Origin: Massilia aurea
GTDB taxonomy: Bacteria > Pseudomonadota > Gammaproteobacteria > Burkholderiales > Burkholderiaceae_D
Direction of reading: 5' to 3'
NCBI RefSeq assembly: GCF_014200505.1
Contig: NZ_JACHBX010000002.1
Coordinates: 310,001-374,000 of the forward strand
DNA length: 64,000 bases
The notes beneath the pieces are model-generated. The model did no database searches, was not told the DNA's origin, and was given only the letters and a program-made list of their open reading frames with translations. A program made the translations under genes and the position numbers. Below, one piece after another: positions 18,634-28,364 of the stretch. Numbering within the stretch: position 1 is the stretch's first letter; each line of letters begins with the position of its first letter.

Positions 18634-19721
18634 TCTCGCATGCACCCTTTCCGGGCAGCTATCGCGATGGCGACGTCGACTTTCTGCTGCGCCGCCTGCC
18701 GCAGCAGGACTTCGTCGATGTCGCCGAGAAGGAAGCGCTGATCCAGAGCGGCCAGCGTCACTACAGCCAGATGCTGTCGCCGGAATCCGCACCGTCCGGG
18801 CGCTACATGCGCCTGTTCGACGCCGCCTGCGCCGCCAACAACCCGCGCATGGCGCAGGACTGCCTGCGCCTGGCGGGCCTGATCGCTGGGCGCCGCGCGC
18901 AGCAGATCACGATCGTCTCGCTGGCGCGTGCCGGTACGCCGGTGGGCGTGGTCGTCACGCGCCTGCTGCGCGAGCGGTTCGGGCGCGACGCCGTGCATTA
19001 CTGCGTGTCGATCGTGCGCGACCGCGGCATCGACGCGGCCGCCCTGCGCCACATACTGGCCCAGGGCCACGCGCCCGAATCGATCGTGTTCGTTGACGGC
19101 TGGACCGGCAAGGGCGTCATCGCGCGCGAACTGGCCGGCTCGGTCGACGCGTTCAATGCGCGCCACGGCGTGACGATCGACACGGGCCTGTACGTGCTGT
19201 CGGACCTGGCCGGCGCTGCCTCTTGCGCCGCCTCGTGCGACGATTACCTGATCCCGTCAAGCATCCTGAATGCGACAGTGTCCGGTCTCGTGAGCCGCAC
19301 CGTCATGCCCGACGATCTGGGCGCGGACGATTTCCATGGCTGTGTGTTCTATGCAGACTTTGCCGGCATCGACCGCTCGCAGACGTTCGCCGATGACCTG
19401 ACCGCGCTGGCGCTGGCGGTGGATGTCGTCGAGACGCCGCCAGTGGAGGCACACGCGGCGTGCGCACGCTCGCAAGCCTATCTCGACGCTGCGATGGGAC
19501 GCTACGGCGTGGGCGACATCAACCTCATCAAGCCGGGCATCGGCGAAGCCACGCGTGTGCTGCTGCGGCGCGTGCCGCGCCTGCTGGTACTGCGCAATGC
19601 GGATGCGCCGGATGTGGCGCACCTGGCCGCGCTGGCCGAAGAAAAACAGGTCCCGGTCGAGATCGACCCGAGCCTGCCCTACCACGCAGTATCCCTGATC
19701 AGGAGTGCATCCGATGGCTAA
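18630..19721 (+). CDS. StiP-type protein: PRTase-like domain plus PELOTA RNA-binding domain
   Basis: 363 aa, starting at GTG 18630, which overlaps the HAD stop (GTGA). The N-terminal two-thirds matches the StiP/PRTase-like family (SLARAGTPVGVVVTRLL near residue 95, IVFVDGWTGKGVI near residue 155). It was once annotated as a cysteine protease. The C-terminal ~90 residues (MGRYGVGDINLIKPGIGEAT) look like the PELOTA RNA-binding domain found in Ter operons. The catalytic role is not established. Confidence 0.75.
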   Translation: MISHAPFPGSYRDGDVDFLLRRLPQQDFVDVAEKEALIQSGQRHYSQMLSPESAPSGRYMRLFDAACAANNPRMAQDCLRLAGLIAGRRAQQITIVSLARAGTPVGVVVTRLLRERFGRDAVHYCVSIVRDRGIDAAALRHILAQGHAPESIVFVDGWTGKGVIARELAGSVDAFNARHGVTIDTGLYVLSDLAGAASCAASCDDYLIPSSILNATVSGLVSRTVMPDDLGADDFHGCVFYADFAGIDRSQTFADDLTALALAVDVVETPPVEAHAACARSQAYLDAAMGRYGVGDINLIKPGIGEATRVLLRRVPRLLVLRNADAPDVAHLAALAEEKQVPVEIDPSLPYHAVSLIRSASDG

Positions 19722-20631
19722 ATCACTGGGCGCGTCGTTGTACGTGCCGGCCAATCACAAGGACCTGGCGGAGATCGCCAACGGCGATCTGATTCCGCAG
19801 GCGCGGTCGCTGATCTTCTGCACCGAGGACGCCATCGCCGACCGGGAGCTGAGCTACTCGCTGTTCAACCTGTCGGTGGTGCTGGCCAATATGCGCGTGG
19901 ATGTGGCGGCCGACCGCTTCGTCCGGGTACGCAATACCGAAGTGCTGGAGCGCGTGCTGGCGATGCCGGGCGCCGACAAGCTCACCGGCTTCGTGCTGCC
20001 CAAGATCACCCGCCACAACTTCGACAACTACTACCGGTTGCTGCGCCACACCGAGCACGTGTTGATGCCAACGCTGGAAACGGCCGAAGCCTTTGACGAC
20101 CTCGAGATGCAGGGGCTGCGCACGGTGCTCGAAGCGCCCGGCGTACGCCATCGCATCCTGGCGCTGCGCATCGGCGGCAACGATCTGCTGGCCCTGCTGG
20201 GCCTGCGCCGGCCGCGCGGCATGACGCTGTACCGCACGCCGCTCGGCCCCGTCATCTCGCGCCTGGTCACCACGTTCCGGCCCTACGGTTTCATGCTGAC
20301 CGCGCCCGTGTTCGAATACCTGGATCTGCCCGAACTGCTGGACCAGGAAGTCATCGAAGACCTGGCGCACGGCATGATCGGCAAGACCGCCATCCATCCG
20401 ACCCAGATCGCGCCGATCGAGCAGCACTTCAAGGTGTCGCCGCAAGACCTGGCGGTGGCGCGCGCGATTCTCGACCAGTCGGCGCCGGCCGTATTTCGCA
20501 TGAACGACGCCATGTGCGAAGTCGCCACCCATCGCGCCTGGGCCGAACGCACCGTTGAACAATCGCGCCTGTTCGGTTTCCACGGCGCCGAACTGGATCA
20601 CAAACCATTCCTGGAAGGGGAACCCTCATGA
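19714..20631 (+). CDS. HpcH/HpaI aldolase or citrate lyase beta-like protein (Ter module)
   Basis: 305 aa, TIM-barrel type. Segments DKLTGFVLPKI and LETAEAFDD, and the C-terminal GKTAIHPTQI, are typical of the citrate lyase beta/CoA lyase family. I start it at ATG 19714 because AGGAG lies eight bases upstream; a GTG at 19705 is also in frame. Family members of this kind are regular parts of Ter biosynthetic operons. The substrate is unknown. Confidence 0.82.
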   Translation: MAKSLGASLYVPANHKDLAEIANGDLIPQARSLIFCTEDAIADRELSYSLFNLSVVLANMRVDVAADRFVRVRNTEVLERVLAMPGADKLTGFVLPKITRHNFDNYYRLLRHTEHVLMPTLETAEAFDDLEMQGLRTVLEAPGVRHRILALRIGGNDLLALLGLRRPRGMTLYRTPLGPVISRLVTTFRPYGFMLTAPVFEYLDLPELLDQEVIEDLAHGMIGKTAIHPTQIAPIEQHFKVSPQDLAVARAILDQSAPAVFRMNDAMCEVATHRAWAERTVEQSRLFGFHGAELDHKPFLEGEPS

Positions 20632-21974
20632 ACATGACCACCTATTCGCGCGGCCAAAAGGGCAAGCTGGCCGATCTGGGCAGCGGCCACGTCTTCAATG
20701 TCGATGTCGAGATTGCCGCCAACGGCGCCTCGGTCGATGTCTCCTGCTTCGGCCTGGACGCCAACGACAAGCTGTCCGACGACCGCTACATGGTCTTCTA
20801 CAACCAGCTGGCCAGCCCGGAAGGCGCGGTGCGCCTAAACCAGTCACCGGGCCGCGCCAGCTTTGCCGTGAACCTCGACCAGCTGCCCGCATCGATCGCC
20901 AAGCTGGTGTTCGTCGCCGCGATCGACGGCGCGGCCAGCATGCGCACGCTGGGCGCCAGCTCGCTCACGCTGGGCAGCGCGCTGCGCTTCCCGTGGTCGG
21001 GTGCTGACTTCGGCGACGAGAAAGCCGTGATCGTGGCGGAGCTGTATCGCCGCGACGGCCAGTGGCGCTTCGGTGCGGTCGGCCAGGGTTTCAGTGGCGG
21101 CTTGTCGGCGCTGCTCGCGCACTTTGGCGGTGCCGAAGCGGGATCGTCATCGAAGCCGGCAATGCCAGCGCCAGCGCCGACGCCGATGTCCACGCCGGCA
21201 CCTGCTCCCGTTGCGACACCAGCCGCGCCACGCGTCTCGCTATCAAAAATCACGCTCGACAAGCGCGGCGACAAGGTCTCGCTCGACAAGCGCGCGGGCG
21301 GCGGCTATGGCCGCATCCACGTCAACCTGAACTGGAATCAGGCCGCGATCGCGCCGCCGCCGGCGCCATCCACGCCGCCACCGGCTGCCGCAGCAAGAGG
21401 CGGCGGCTTCCTCGACCGCCTGACCAGCATGGCCGGCGACCTCGCGCACAAGGCGGGCGAGATGGCCAACAAGGCGCAAGCGTCACGCAAGGGCCGCACC
21501 GGCATCGACCTCGATCTGGGCTGCATGTATGAGCTGACCGACGGCCGCCGCGGCCTGGTCCAGGCCCTGGGCAACACGTTCGGCGACTACGAGCGCGATC
21601 CATTCATCAAGCTCGACGCTGACGACCGCACGGGCGCCGCCGCGAATGGCGAGAACCTGTTCATCAACGGCGAGCGATTCGACCAGATCAAGCGCGCCGT
21701 GATCTTCTCGTTCATCTACGAAGGCGCAGCCAACTGGAGCGTGACCAATGGCGTGGTGACGATCACCGCGCCAGGCCAGGCGCCGGTGGAAGTCAAGCTC
21801 GACGGCGGCGACCGCCAGATCATGTGCGCGATCGCGCTGATCGAAAACCGCAACGGCCAGCTCGTGATCACCAAACTGGCCGAATACTTCCAGCAGCAAG
21901 GCACCACCAGCGCGCACGAGCTGATGGACCGCCACTTCGGGTTCGGCATGCGCTGGAAGACCGGCAGCAAATAG
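20628..21974 (+). CDS. TerD-TerA fusion protein
   Basis: 448 aa with two Ter domains in one chain. Residues 1-170 are TerD-like (FNVDVEIAANGASVD, then GQGFSGGLSALLAHFGG). A Pro/Ala linker runs over about 178-200. Residues about 205-445 match TerA (VSLSKITLDKRGDKVSL; GRRGLVQALGNTFGDYE; KRAVIFSFIYEGAANWS). A second Pro-rich insert near residue 245 and a short helical segment (AHKAGEMANKAQA) interrupt the TerA part. In classical loci terA and terD are separate genes. ATGA overlap with the preceding gene. Confidence 0.85.
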   Translation: MNMTTYSRGQKGKLADLGSGHVFNVDVEIAANGASVDVSCFGLDANDKLSDDRYMVFYNQLASPEGAVRLNQSPGRASFAVNLDQLPASIAKLVFVAAIDGAASMRTLGASSLTLGSALRFPWSGADFGDEKAVIVAELYRRDGQWRFGAVGQGFSGGLSALLAHFGGAEAGSSSKPAMPAPAPTPMSTPAPAPVATPAAPRVSLSKITLDKRGDKVSLDKRAGGGYGRIHVNLNWNQAAIAPPPAPSTPPPAAAARGGGFLDRLTSMAGDLAHKAGEMANKAQASRKGRTGIDLDLGCMYELTDGRRGLVQALGNTFGDYERDPFIKLDADDRTGAAANGENLFINGERFDQIKRAVIFSFIYEGAANWSVTNGVVTITAPGQAPVEVKLDGGDRQIMCAIALIENRNGQLVITKLAEYFQQQGTTSAHELMDRHFGFGMRWKTGSK

Positions 21975-21984
21975 GCTGGTGTCG

Positions 21985-22018
21985 CCGGCTGCACGTGGCC
22001 GCTACCACGTGCAGCCGG
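21985..22018. terminator. Palindrome at the convergent end of the Ter cluster
   Basis: CCGGCTGCACGTGG (21985-21998) is the exact reverse complement of CCACGTGCAGCCGG (22005-22018), with a 6-base loop. It lies between the convergent TerD-TerA stop and the next gene's stop, and encodes the last residues of the minus-strand protein. It lacks a T-run on either strand, so terminator function is likely but not certain. Confidence 0.5.
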
Positions 22019-22625
22019 TGCCAGTGATCGTATCGATTGCCAGCGGGATCAGCAGCAGCAGGTTGGCCTCTGTACCGCCGGCATACTTTTTCTGACAGTC
22101 CGGGTTCTTCGCCCTCTTGATCGCGCGCGCCAGGTTATTGTCATCGGAACCGCGCAGTTGCTCCGCGGTGCGCACGCGTTCCAGTGCCGTTGGCACCCGC
22201 TCTTTTTCCACCTGCCGGGCCAGGCCGCGCAGCGATTCCATGTCCAGTTTTCCGGGTGGCGCCGATGCAGGTGCCGTCGTCGTCTCGGCTGGCGCGGCCG
22301 ATGGGGTTTCCTCTGGCGGCGTGACGATCGTTATCGGCTCAGGCGACGCCGGCGTCGCACGCTGTGTGGCGATGCGGGTTGGCCGCACGGCCGGGACGGC
22401 AACTGGTGGTGGCGCGCTGCGCGCCTGCGGCATCGGTGACGGTGTCGGCACCGGCTTCTCCGGCGCCACGATGAACGCAAATGCGATGTAATCGACCGGG
22501 GTGCTGACGTTGTCTGGCCGGGGACTGGCGTAGTGCACCAATGCGAGCACGAACAGCACGTGCGCCAGCACGATGAACGCGACGGATCCGGCGCGGCTCC
22601 TTGCGCCCTGCTCCTGCATCAGCAT
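22002..22625 (-). CDS. Membrane-anchored proline-rich protein, TonB-like architecture
   Basis: 207 aa. One N-terminal membrane helix (VAFIVLAHVLFVLALVHYA), a Pro/Ala/Thr-rich periplasmic stretch (residues about 55-125), and a small C-terminal domain with two cysteines (NPDCQKKYAG and GTGCTW) that could form a disulfide. The layout resembles TonB, but no TonB C-terminal domain is visible. Function unknown. An alternative ATG at 22619 is possible; either start touches or overlaps the upstream gene, so the two are probably co-transcribed. Confidence 0.7.
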   Translation of the reverse strand: MLMQEQGARSRAGSVAFIVLAHVLFVLALVHYASPRPDNVSTPVDYIAFAFIVAPEKPVPTPSPMPQARSAPPPVAVPAVRPTRIATQRATPASPEPITIVTPPEETPSAAPAETTTAPASAPPGKLDMESLRGLARQVEKERVPTALERVRTAEQLRGSDDNNLARAIKRAKNPDCQKKYAGGTEANLLLLIPLAIDTITGTGCTW

Positions 22626-23536
22626 GGCATGCTGACAGTCGGACGCATCCGGTGGACGTGCGCGGCCAGCAATGCCGGGCGGTCGAGATACAGGAACACG
22701 TACTGCGGGAGCCGCGTCGTCACTTGATGCAGCAGGATGTCGACCTGCGCGTCCTGGTGCAGCACCAGCACGCAGTTCGGTTTGTCGAAAGGCGTCACGA
22801 CCAGCGTCTCGCTACGCGCTACACCGTGCCGATGACGCCACGTTGGCAGCAGCAGGTCTACCGGTTCGACGCGTGCGATCGCCGCTAGTGGCAACGTGCC
22901 CTCCACCCGCGCTCCCACGCACAGGTGCAGAGTTTCTGCCGTCATCACATGGCGCCCTGCACCGATGTGCCAGCGGTCCCCCAGCACCCAGGCCAGTGTA
23001 TACAGCACGGCGACGGCGCCCAGCACGTGGATCACCAGCAGCGCATCGGGATCCTTGATGAACAGGTGCAGCAGCAGTGCGTGCGTGGGCAGCTCGAGCA
23101 GCAGCGCGACGAAGACCACGGCGCGCGCCGTATTGTAGGCACCGCGTTCGAGGTAAGTCAGTGCGACGCCCTCAGGCAGCGTGACCGGTAGCGGCTGGCC
23201 CTGCACGCGGCGCAGGCAACCGAGCCACAGCAGGCGATCGAGCTTGAACAGTCCCGGCAGTTCGGGCGGCAGCAGCGCCGTCACGTGTGCATGCCACGGC
23301 GCCCGCGCCGCATGGGCGCTACGCAGCCGTTGCCACGCCTGGGGCGCATGCGCGATGTCCTTTGCCATCAGCAGCAGCAACGGCAGTGCTAGACCGGCAT
23401 GATGCAGCAGTGGTTTTGCAGAGTCGGGAGCAAGTGCCTTGACGATCGAAGCAAGCAGCAGCGCGCCGATCGCCAGGCCAGCGAGTTCGCGCCACGTCGT
23501 GGCACGCAAGAGGGAAACTATATGCATCTGACGCAT
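22619..23536 (-). CDS. Polytopic membrane protein of unknown function
   Basis: 305 aa. Hydrophobic segments lie near residues 18-35 and 48-60, and a pair near 140-190. The C-terminal ~100 residues are soluble (LVVTPFDKPNCVLVLHQDAQ) and look like a small PH-like or regulatory domain, which I cannot name with confidence. It is the first gene of a two-gene unit with the proline-rich protein. It starts about 200 bases from rpsJ, which points the same way. Confidence 0.65.
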   Translation of the reverse strand: MRQMHIVSLLRATTWRELAGLAIGALLLASIVKALAPDSAKPLLHHAGLALPLLLLMAKDIAHAPQAWQRLRSAHAARAPWHAHVTALLPPELPGLFKLDRLLWLGCLRRVQGQPLPVTLPEGVALTYLERGAYNTARAVVFVALLLELPTHALLLHLFIKDPDALLVIHVLGAVAVLYTLAWVLGDRWHIGAGRHVMTAETLHLCVGARVEGTLPLAAIARVEPVDLLLPTWRHRHGVARSETLVVTPFDKPNCVLVLHQDAQVDILLHQVTTRLPQYVFLYLDRPALLAAHVHRMRPTVSMPC

Positions 23537-23665
23537 GGGCGGGCAATCGAGCTAAGCAAACCTGTCGATTACATCACGCCCTGCCAGAGCCGACAATGCT
23601 TGATGGCTGCCAGAGCGCAGATCATGCACCCGGCATGATGCTGAATCCACCCCATAATGACAAAA

Positions 23666-23696
23666 GCCAGGTTGCCCGCAATGCGGTCAACCTGGC
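23666..23696 (-). terminator. Intrinsic terminator of the str operon after rpsJ
   Basis: GCCAGGTTG (23666-23674) pairs with CAACCTGGC (23688-23696), and the inner CCGC pairs with GCGG. On the minus strand the hairpin is followed by TTTTGTCATT. It lies 45 bases after the rpsJ stop, so transcription of the str operon ends here and does not reach rplC. Confidence 0.75.
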
Positions 23697-23740
23697 TTCT
23701 TGCAGCATCGGCGGCCAATGCCGCCAACACTTAAATGCGA

Positions 23741-24055
23741 TTACTGCAGTTTGATTTCGACATCGACGCCAGCTGGCAGGTCGAGCTTCATCAGTGCGTC
23801 AACGGTCTTGTCGGTTGGGTCCACGATGTCCATCAGACGCTGGTGCGTACGGATTTCGAACTGGTCGCGCGAGGTCTTGTTCACGTGTGGCGAACGCAGC
23901 ACGTCGAAACGCTGGATACGGGTTGGCAGTGGGACTGGGCCTTTGACGACGGCGCCGGTGCGCTTCGCGGTCTCGACGATTTCCAGGGCCGACTGGTCGA
24001 TCAGCTTGTAGTCGAATGCTTTCAGGCGAATACGGATTTTCTGGTTAGCGGACAT
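23741..24055 (-). CDS. rpsJ: 30S ribosomal protein S10 / NusE
   Basis: S10 (104 aa), a small-subunit protein that also acts with NusB in antitermination. It begins [18 protein letters not shown] and contains [20 protein letters not shown]. It is the last gene of the str operon here, 186 bases after tuf and followed by a terminator. rplC is about 17.4 kb away, although the two genes are adjacent in most relatives. Confidence 0.97.
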   Translation of the reverse strand: MSANQKIRIRLKAFDYKLIDQSALEIVETAKRTGAVVKGPVPLPTRIQRFDVLRSPHVNKTSRDQFEIRTHQRLMDIVDPTDKTVDALMKLDLPAGVDVEIKLQ

Positions 24056-24159
24056 GCGATTTCCTTTAAAAGAACGTTCCGGCTTGGTGCCGGCAATGTG
24101 GTCGAGATACTTCGTTACTGCACAAGAGGCGGGAGTATAACATCGTTCCCACCCAAACA

Positions 24160-24191
24160 GATGGGGACAGACCGAAAAGTCTGTCCCCATC
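24160..24191. repeat. 13-bp palindrome in the tuf-rpsJ spacer
   Basis: GATGGGGACAGAC (24160-24172) is the exact reverse complement of GTCTGTCCCCATC (24179-24191), with loop CGAAAA. No T-run follows on the minus strand, so it is not a standard terminator. It looks like a dispersed palindromic repeat, or a processing site between tuf and rpsJ. A TATACT sequence on the minus strand (24134-24139) just beyond it could be an extra rpsJ -10 box. Confidence 0.6.
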
Positions 24192-24244
24192 GTTGTGTCA
24201 ATCAGACTCTCCCGAAAGAGAGCCAATACACCATCTTGCCCTGA

Positions 24245-25438
24245 TTAGTTAGGCAGGATTTTTGCAACAACGCCGGCGCCGACGGTACGGCCGCCTTCGC
24301 GGATTGCGAAGCGCAGACCTTCTTCCATCGCGATCGGGTTGATCAGCTTGACGGTGATCGACACGTTGTCGCCTGGCATGACCATTTCTTTGTCTGCTGG
24401 CAGCTCGATCGAACCGGTCACGTCAGTCGTACGGAAGTAGAACTGTGGACGATAGTTGTTGAAGAACGGGGTGTGACGGCCGCCTTCGTCTTTCGACAGA
24501 ACGTAGATCTCGCCGGTGAAGTGGTTGTGCGGCTTGATCGAACCTGGCTTTGCCAGGACCTGACCACGCTGGACATCTTCACGCTTGGTACCGCGCAGCA
24601 GCAGGCCGACGTTGTCGCCAGCTTGACCCTGGTCCAGCAGCTTGCGGAACATTTCCACGCCGGTGCAGGTGGTCTTGACGGTGTCGATGATGCCGACGAT
24701 TTCGATTTCTTCGCCGACTTTGACGACGCCGCGCTCAACACGACCGGTCACAACGGTACCGCGACCCGAGATCGAGAACACGTCTTCCACTGGCATCAGG
24801 AACGCGCCATCAACAGCGCGCTCTGGCGTTGGGATGTAGGTGTCCAGTGCTTCGGCCAGACGGGTGATGCATTCTTCACCCATTTCGCCCGGCTTGCCTT
24901 CGAGGGCCATACGTGCCGAACCCTTGATGATTGGGACGTCGTCGCCTGGGAACTCGTACTTCGACAGAAGCTCGCGAACTTCCATTTCGACCAGTTCCAG
25001 CAGTTCTGCGTCGTCGACCAGGTCGCACTTGTTCAGGAACACGATGATGTACGGAACGCCAACCTGACGCGCCAGCAGGATGTGCTCGCGGGTCTGTGGC
25101 ATTGGGCCGTCAGCAGCCGAGCACACCAGGATCGCGCCGTCCATCTGCGCAGCACCGGTAATCATGTTCTTGATGTAGTCGGCGTGGCCTGGGCAGTCAA
25201 CGTGTGCGTAGTGACGGTTTTCGGTTTCGTACTCGACGTGCGCGGTGTTGATGGTGATGCCGCGTGCTTTTTCTTCCGGTGCCGCATCGATCTGATCGTA
25301 GGCCTTGGCTTCACCGCCGAATTTCTTCGACAGGACGGTTGCGATTGCAGCCGTCAGGGTGGTTTTGCCGTGGTCAACGTGACCGATGGTGCCGACGTTG
25401 ACGTGCGGCTTGGTCCGTTCGAATTTACCTTTTGCCAT
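24245..25438 (-). CDS. tuf: Elongation factor Tu
   Basis: 397 aa GTPase delivering aminoacyl-tRNA to the ribosome. G1 GHVDHGKTT near residue 19, DCPGHADY near residue 81, NKCD near residue 136 and SARMAL near residue 174 are all present. Fourth gene of the str operon, 84 bases after fusA. Confidence 0.99.
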   Translation of the reverse strand: MAKGKFERTKPHVNVGTIGHVDHGKTTLTAAIATVLSKKFGGEAKAYDQIDAAPEEKARGITINTAHVEYETENRHYAHVDCPGHADYIKNMITGAAQMDGAILVCSAADGPMPQTREHILLARQVGVPYIIVFLNKCDLVDDAELLELVEMEVRELLSKYEFPGDDVPIIKGSARMALEGKPGEMGEECITRLAEALDTYIPTPERAVDGAFLMPVEDVFSISGRGTVVTGRVERGVVKVGEEIEIVGIIDTVKTTCTGVEMFRKLLDQGQAGDNVGLLLRGTKREDVQRGQVLAKPGSIKPHNHFTGEIYVLSKDEGGRHTPFFNNYRPQFYFRTTDVTGSIELPADKEMVMPGDNVSITVKLINPIAMEEGLRFAIREGGRTVGAGVVAKILPN

Positions 25439-25522
25439 TTCCAGATTCCTTTAAAGAAACGATATGTTCTGTTTAAAGGGAGACAGGACGTCCCGTCTCC
25501 CTTGAATTGCTTGTATTGCTGA

Positions 25523-27628
25523 TTACTTCGACTTGGCAGTGACGATAGCGTCAATCACGTGCTTAGGCGCTTCCGAATAGTGCTTGAATTCCATCGTGTA
25601 GGTCGCACGGCCCTGGGTCGCCGAACGCAGCGAGGTCGAGTAACCAAACATTTCCGACAGTGGCACTTCGGCTTTGATGATCTTGCCGCCGCCGCCTGGA
25701 ATTTCGTCCATGCCCTGCACCATACCGCGACGCGACGACAGATCGCCCATCACGTTACCGGCGTAGTCTTCCGGCGTTTCGACTTCGACCGACATCATCG
25801 GCTCGAGGATGACAGGGTTGGCTTTACGGCAGCCATCCTTGAATGCCATCGAACCGGCCATGCGGAACGCGTTTTCGTTCGAGTCGACGTCGTGGTACGA
25901 ACCGAAGGTCAGGGTGACTTTGACGTCAACCACTGGGTAACCGGCCAGCACGCCCGAGGTCAGGGTTTCGCGCACACCTTTTTCGACTGCAGGGATGTAT
26001 TCGCGTGGAACCACACCGCCCTTGATCGCGTCGATGAACTCGAAGCCTTTGCCCGGCTCTTGCGGCTCGATCGTCAGGACTGCGTGACCGTACTGACCAC
26101 GACCGCCCGACTGCTTGACGAACTTGCCTTCGACGTCGGTGACTGCCTTGCGGATCGTTTCGCGGTATGCAACCTGTGGCTTGCCGACGGTTGCTTCCAC
26201 GTTGAATTCGCGCTTCATGCGGTCAACGATAATTTCCAGGTGCAGCTCGCCCATACCACCGATGATGGTCTGGCCCGATTCTTCATCGGTACGCACGCGG
26301 AACGATGGATCTTCTTGTGCCAGGCGGTTCAGTGCCAGGCCCATTTTTTCCTGGTCGGCCTTGGTTTTTGGCTCGACTGCCTGCTGAATCACCGGCTCAG
26401 GGAAGACCATCTTTTCCAGTGTGATGATCGACGATGGATCGCACAGGGTTTCGCCCGTGGTTGCATCTTTCAGGCCGACCGCAGCGGCGATGTCGCCGGC
26501 GTGGACTTCCTTGATTTCTTCGCGCTGGTTAGCGTGCATCTGCAGAATACGACCAAGACGCTCTTTCTTGTTCTTGATCGGATTGTAGACGGTGTCGCCC
26601 GACTTGATCGTGCCCGAGTAGACGCGGAAGAAGATCAGCTGACCAACGAACGGGTCGGTCATGATCTTGAATGCCAGCGCCGAGAATTTCTCGTCGTCCT
26701 TGGCTTCACGAACGACTGGCTCGTCGTCTTCATCCACACCCTTGACTGGCGGGATGTCGATTGGCGATGGCAGGTATTCGATCACGCCGTCGAGCATGGC
26801 TTGCACGCCCTTGTTCTTGAACGCGGTGCCGCACATCATCGGGACGATTTCCGACGCGATGGTACGCTGGCGCAGAGCGGCCTTGATCTCTTCTTCCGAG
26901 AGGTCGCCTTCTTCCAGGTACTTGTTCATCAGCTCTTCGGTCGCTTCAGCAGCGGTCTCGACGAGCTTTTCACGCCATTCGTTGGCTTCGTCCTGCAGTT
27001 CAGCAGGGATATCGCGGTAGTCGAACTTCATGCCCTGCGACGCGTCGTCCCAGTACACGGCCTTCATCTTGACCAGATCGACCACGCCCAGGAAGTTCTC
27101 TTCGGCGCCGATCGGGATCTGCAGTGGAATCGGGTTTGCCTTCAGGCGAGCGCGCATCTGCTCGTAGACCTTGAAGAAGTTCGCGCCGGTACGGTCCATC
27201 TTGTTGACGAAGGCCAGACGTGGAACTTTGTACTTGTTAGCCTGACGCCACACGGTTTCCGACTGTGGCTGCACGCCGCCGACTGCACAGTAAACCATGC
27301 AGGCGCCGTCGAGCACGCGCATCGAGCGTTCGACTTCAATGGTGAAGTCAACGTGGCCCGGGGTGTCGATGATGTTGATGTGGTGCGGGGCGAAGTTGTT
27401 GGCCATACCGCTCCAGAAGCAGGTCGTCGCTGCCGAGGTAATGGTAATGCCGCGCTCTTGCTCTTGCTCCATCCAGTCCATCGTCGCTGCGCCATCGTGC
27501 ACTTCGCCGATTTTGTGGTTGACGCCCGTGTAGAACAGGACGCGCTCGGTGGTGGTGGTTTTACCAGCATCGATGTGAGCCGAAATACCGATGTTGCGGT
27601 AGCGCTCGATGGGGGTCTTGCGTGCCAT
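25523..27628 (-). CDS. fusA: Elongation factor G
   Basis: 701 aa translocase GTPase. G1 [16 protein letters not shown] near residue 17, DTPGHVDF near residue 88 and NKMDR near residue 142, followed by the domain IV/V regions ([15 protein letters not shown]). Third gene of the str operon, 130 bases after rpsG. Confidence 0.99.
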   Translation of the reverse strand: MARKTPIERYRNIGISAHIDAGKTTTTERVLFYTGVNHKIGEVHDGAATMDWMEQEQERGITITSAATTCFWSGMANNFAPHHINIIDTPGHVDFTIEVERSMRVLDGACMVYCAVGGVQPQSETVWRQANKYKVPRLAFVNKMDRTGANFFKVYEQMRARLKANPIPLQIPIGAEENFLGVVDLVKMKAVYWDDASQGMKFDYRDIPAELQDEANEWREKLVETAAEATEELMNKYLEEGDLSEEEIKAALRQRTIASEIVPMMCGTAFKNKGVQAMLDGVIEYLPSPIDIPPVKGVDEDDEPVVREAKDDEKFSALAFKIMTDPFVGQLIFFRVYSGTIKSGDTVYNPIKNKKERLGRILQMHANQREEIKEVHAGDIAAAVGLKDATTGETLCDPSSIITLEKMVFPEPVIQQAVEPKTKADQEKMGLALNRLAQEDPSFRVRTDEESGQTIIGGMGELHLEIIVDRMKREFNVEATVGKPQVAYRETIRKAVTDVEGKFVKQSGGRGQYGHAVLTIEPQEPGKGFEFIDAIKGGVVPREYIPAVEKGVRETLTSGVLAGYPVVDVKVTLTFGSYHDVDSNENAFRMAGSMAFKDGCRKANPVILEPMMSVEVETPEDYAGNVMGDLSSRRGMVQGMDEIPGGGGKIIKAEVPLSEMFGYSTSLRSATQGRATYTMEFKHYSEAPKHVIDAIVTAKSK

Positions 27629-27758
27629 AATTTTTCCTAAATCTTTGAATGGACAAAACCGAGCATCATCTTGATGATCAAAATGAGCCCGGCCTGAACA
27701 ACAGATACTACGGGGACGTTAGCACAAGGAAATAATCCCCCTACCTTCGCCCTTTTGC

Positions 27759-28229
27759 TTAGAAGCGGAAGTGCGAGAACGCCTTGTTCGCTTCTGCCAT
27801 ACGGTGCACTTCGTCACGACGCTTCATCGCGCCGCCGCGGCCTTCAGCCGCTTCCAGCAGTTCACCACCCAGACGTTGCGGCATGGATTTTTCGCTGCGC
27901 TTGTTTGCGGCTTCGCGCAACCAACGCATGGACAGCGCCATACGACGAACCGGACGAACTTCCACTGGCACCTGGTAGTTGGCGCCACCGACACGGCGGG
28001 ACTTGACTTCCACCAGCGGCTTAGCGTTGTTGATCGCGGTCGTGAACACTTCCAGCGGGTCTTTGCCCGACTTGGATTGAATGTGTTCGAATGCACCGTA
28101 GATGATGTTTTCTGCAACCGACTTTTTGCCGGACAGCATCAGAACGTTGACGAATTTGGCGACATCCTGGTTACCGAATTTTGGATCCGGCAGGATTTCG
28201 CGCTTGGGTACTTCACGACGACGTGGCAT
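27759..28229 (-). CDS. rpsG: 30S ribosomal protein S7
   Basis: 156 aa, starting [19 protein letters not shown]. Primary 16S rRNA binder of the head; in E. coli it is also the autogenous repressor of the str operon. Located 135 bases after rpsL. Confidence 0.98.
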   Translation of the reverse strand: MPRRREVPKREILPDPKFGNQDVAKFVNVLMLSGKKSVAENIIYGAFEHIQSKSGKDPLEVFTTAINNAKPLVEVKSRRVGGANYQVPVEVRPVRRMALSMRWLREAANKRSEKSMPQRLGGELLEAAEGRGGAMKRRDEVHRMAEANKAFSHFRF

Positions 28230-28364
28230 TTCGATTCCTTCATGTCTTCAGTTGAGTGCACGCTGTGCACTCGCGAAAGGCCCTCTTGACCCTTCACTTA
28301 CTCGGCCTTGCGGCCGGCTCAACTTATCTAATTAATGTGACGTGTCTGTGACACGACCATAGAA

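Noticed and set aside
6713..23740. Integrase or phage genes that would make the 17-kb region a standard tRNA-linked island
   Set aside because: No integrase, recombinase or phage gene was found, and no direct repeat of the tRNA 3' end was spotted near 23.7 kb by eye; island status remains inference only.
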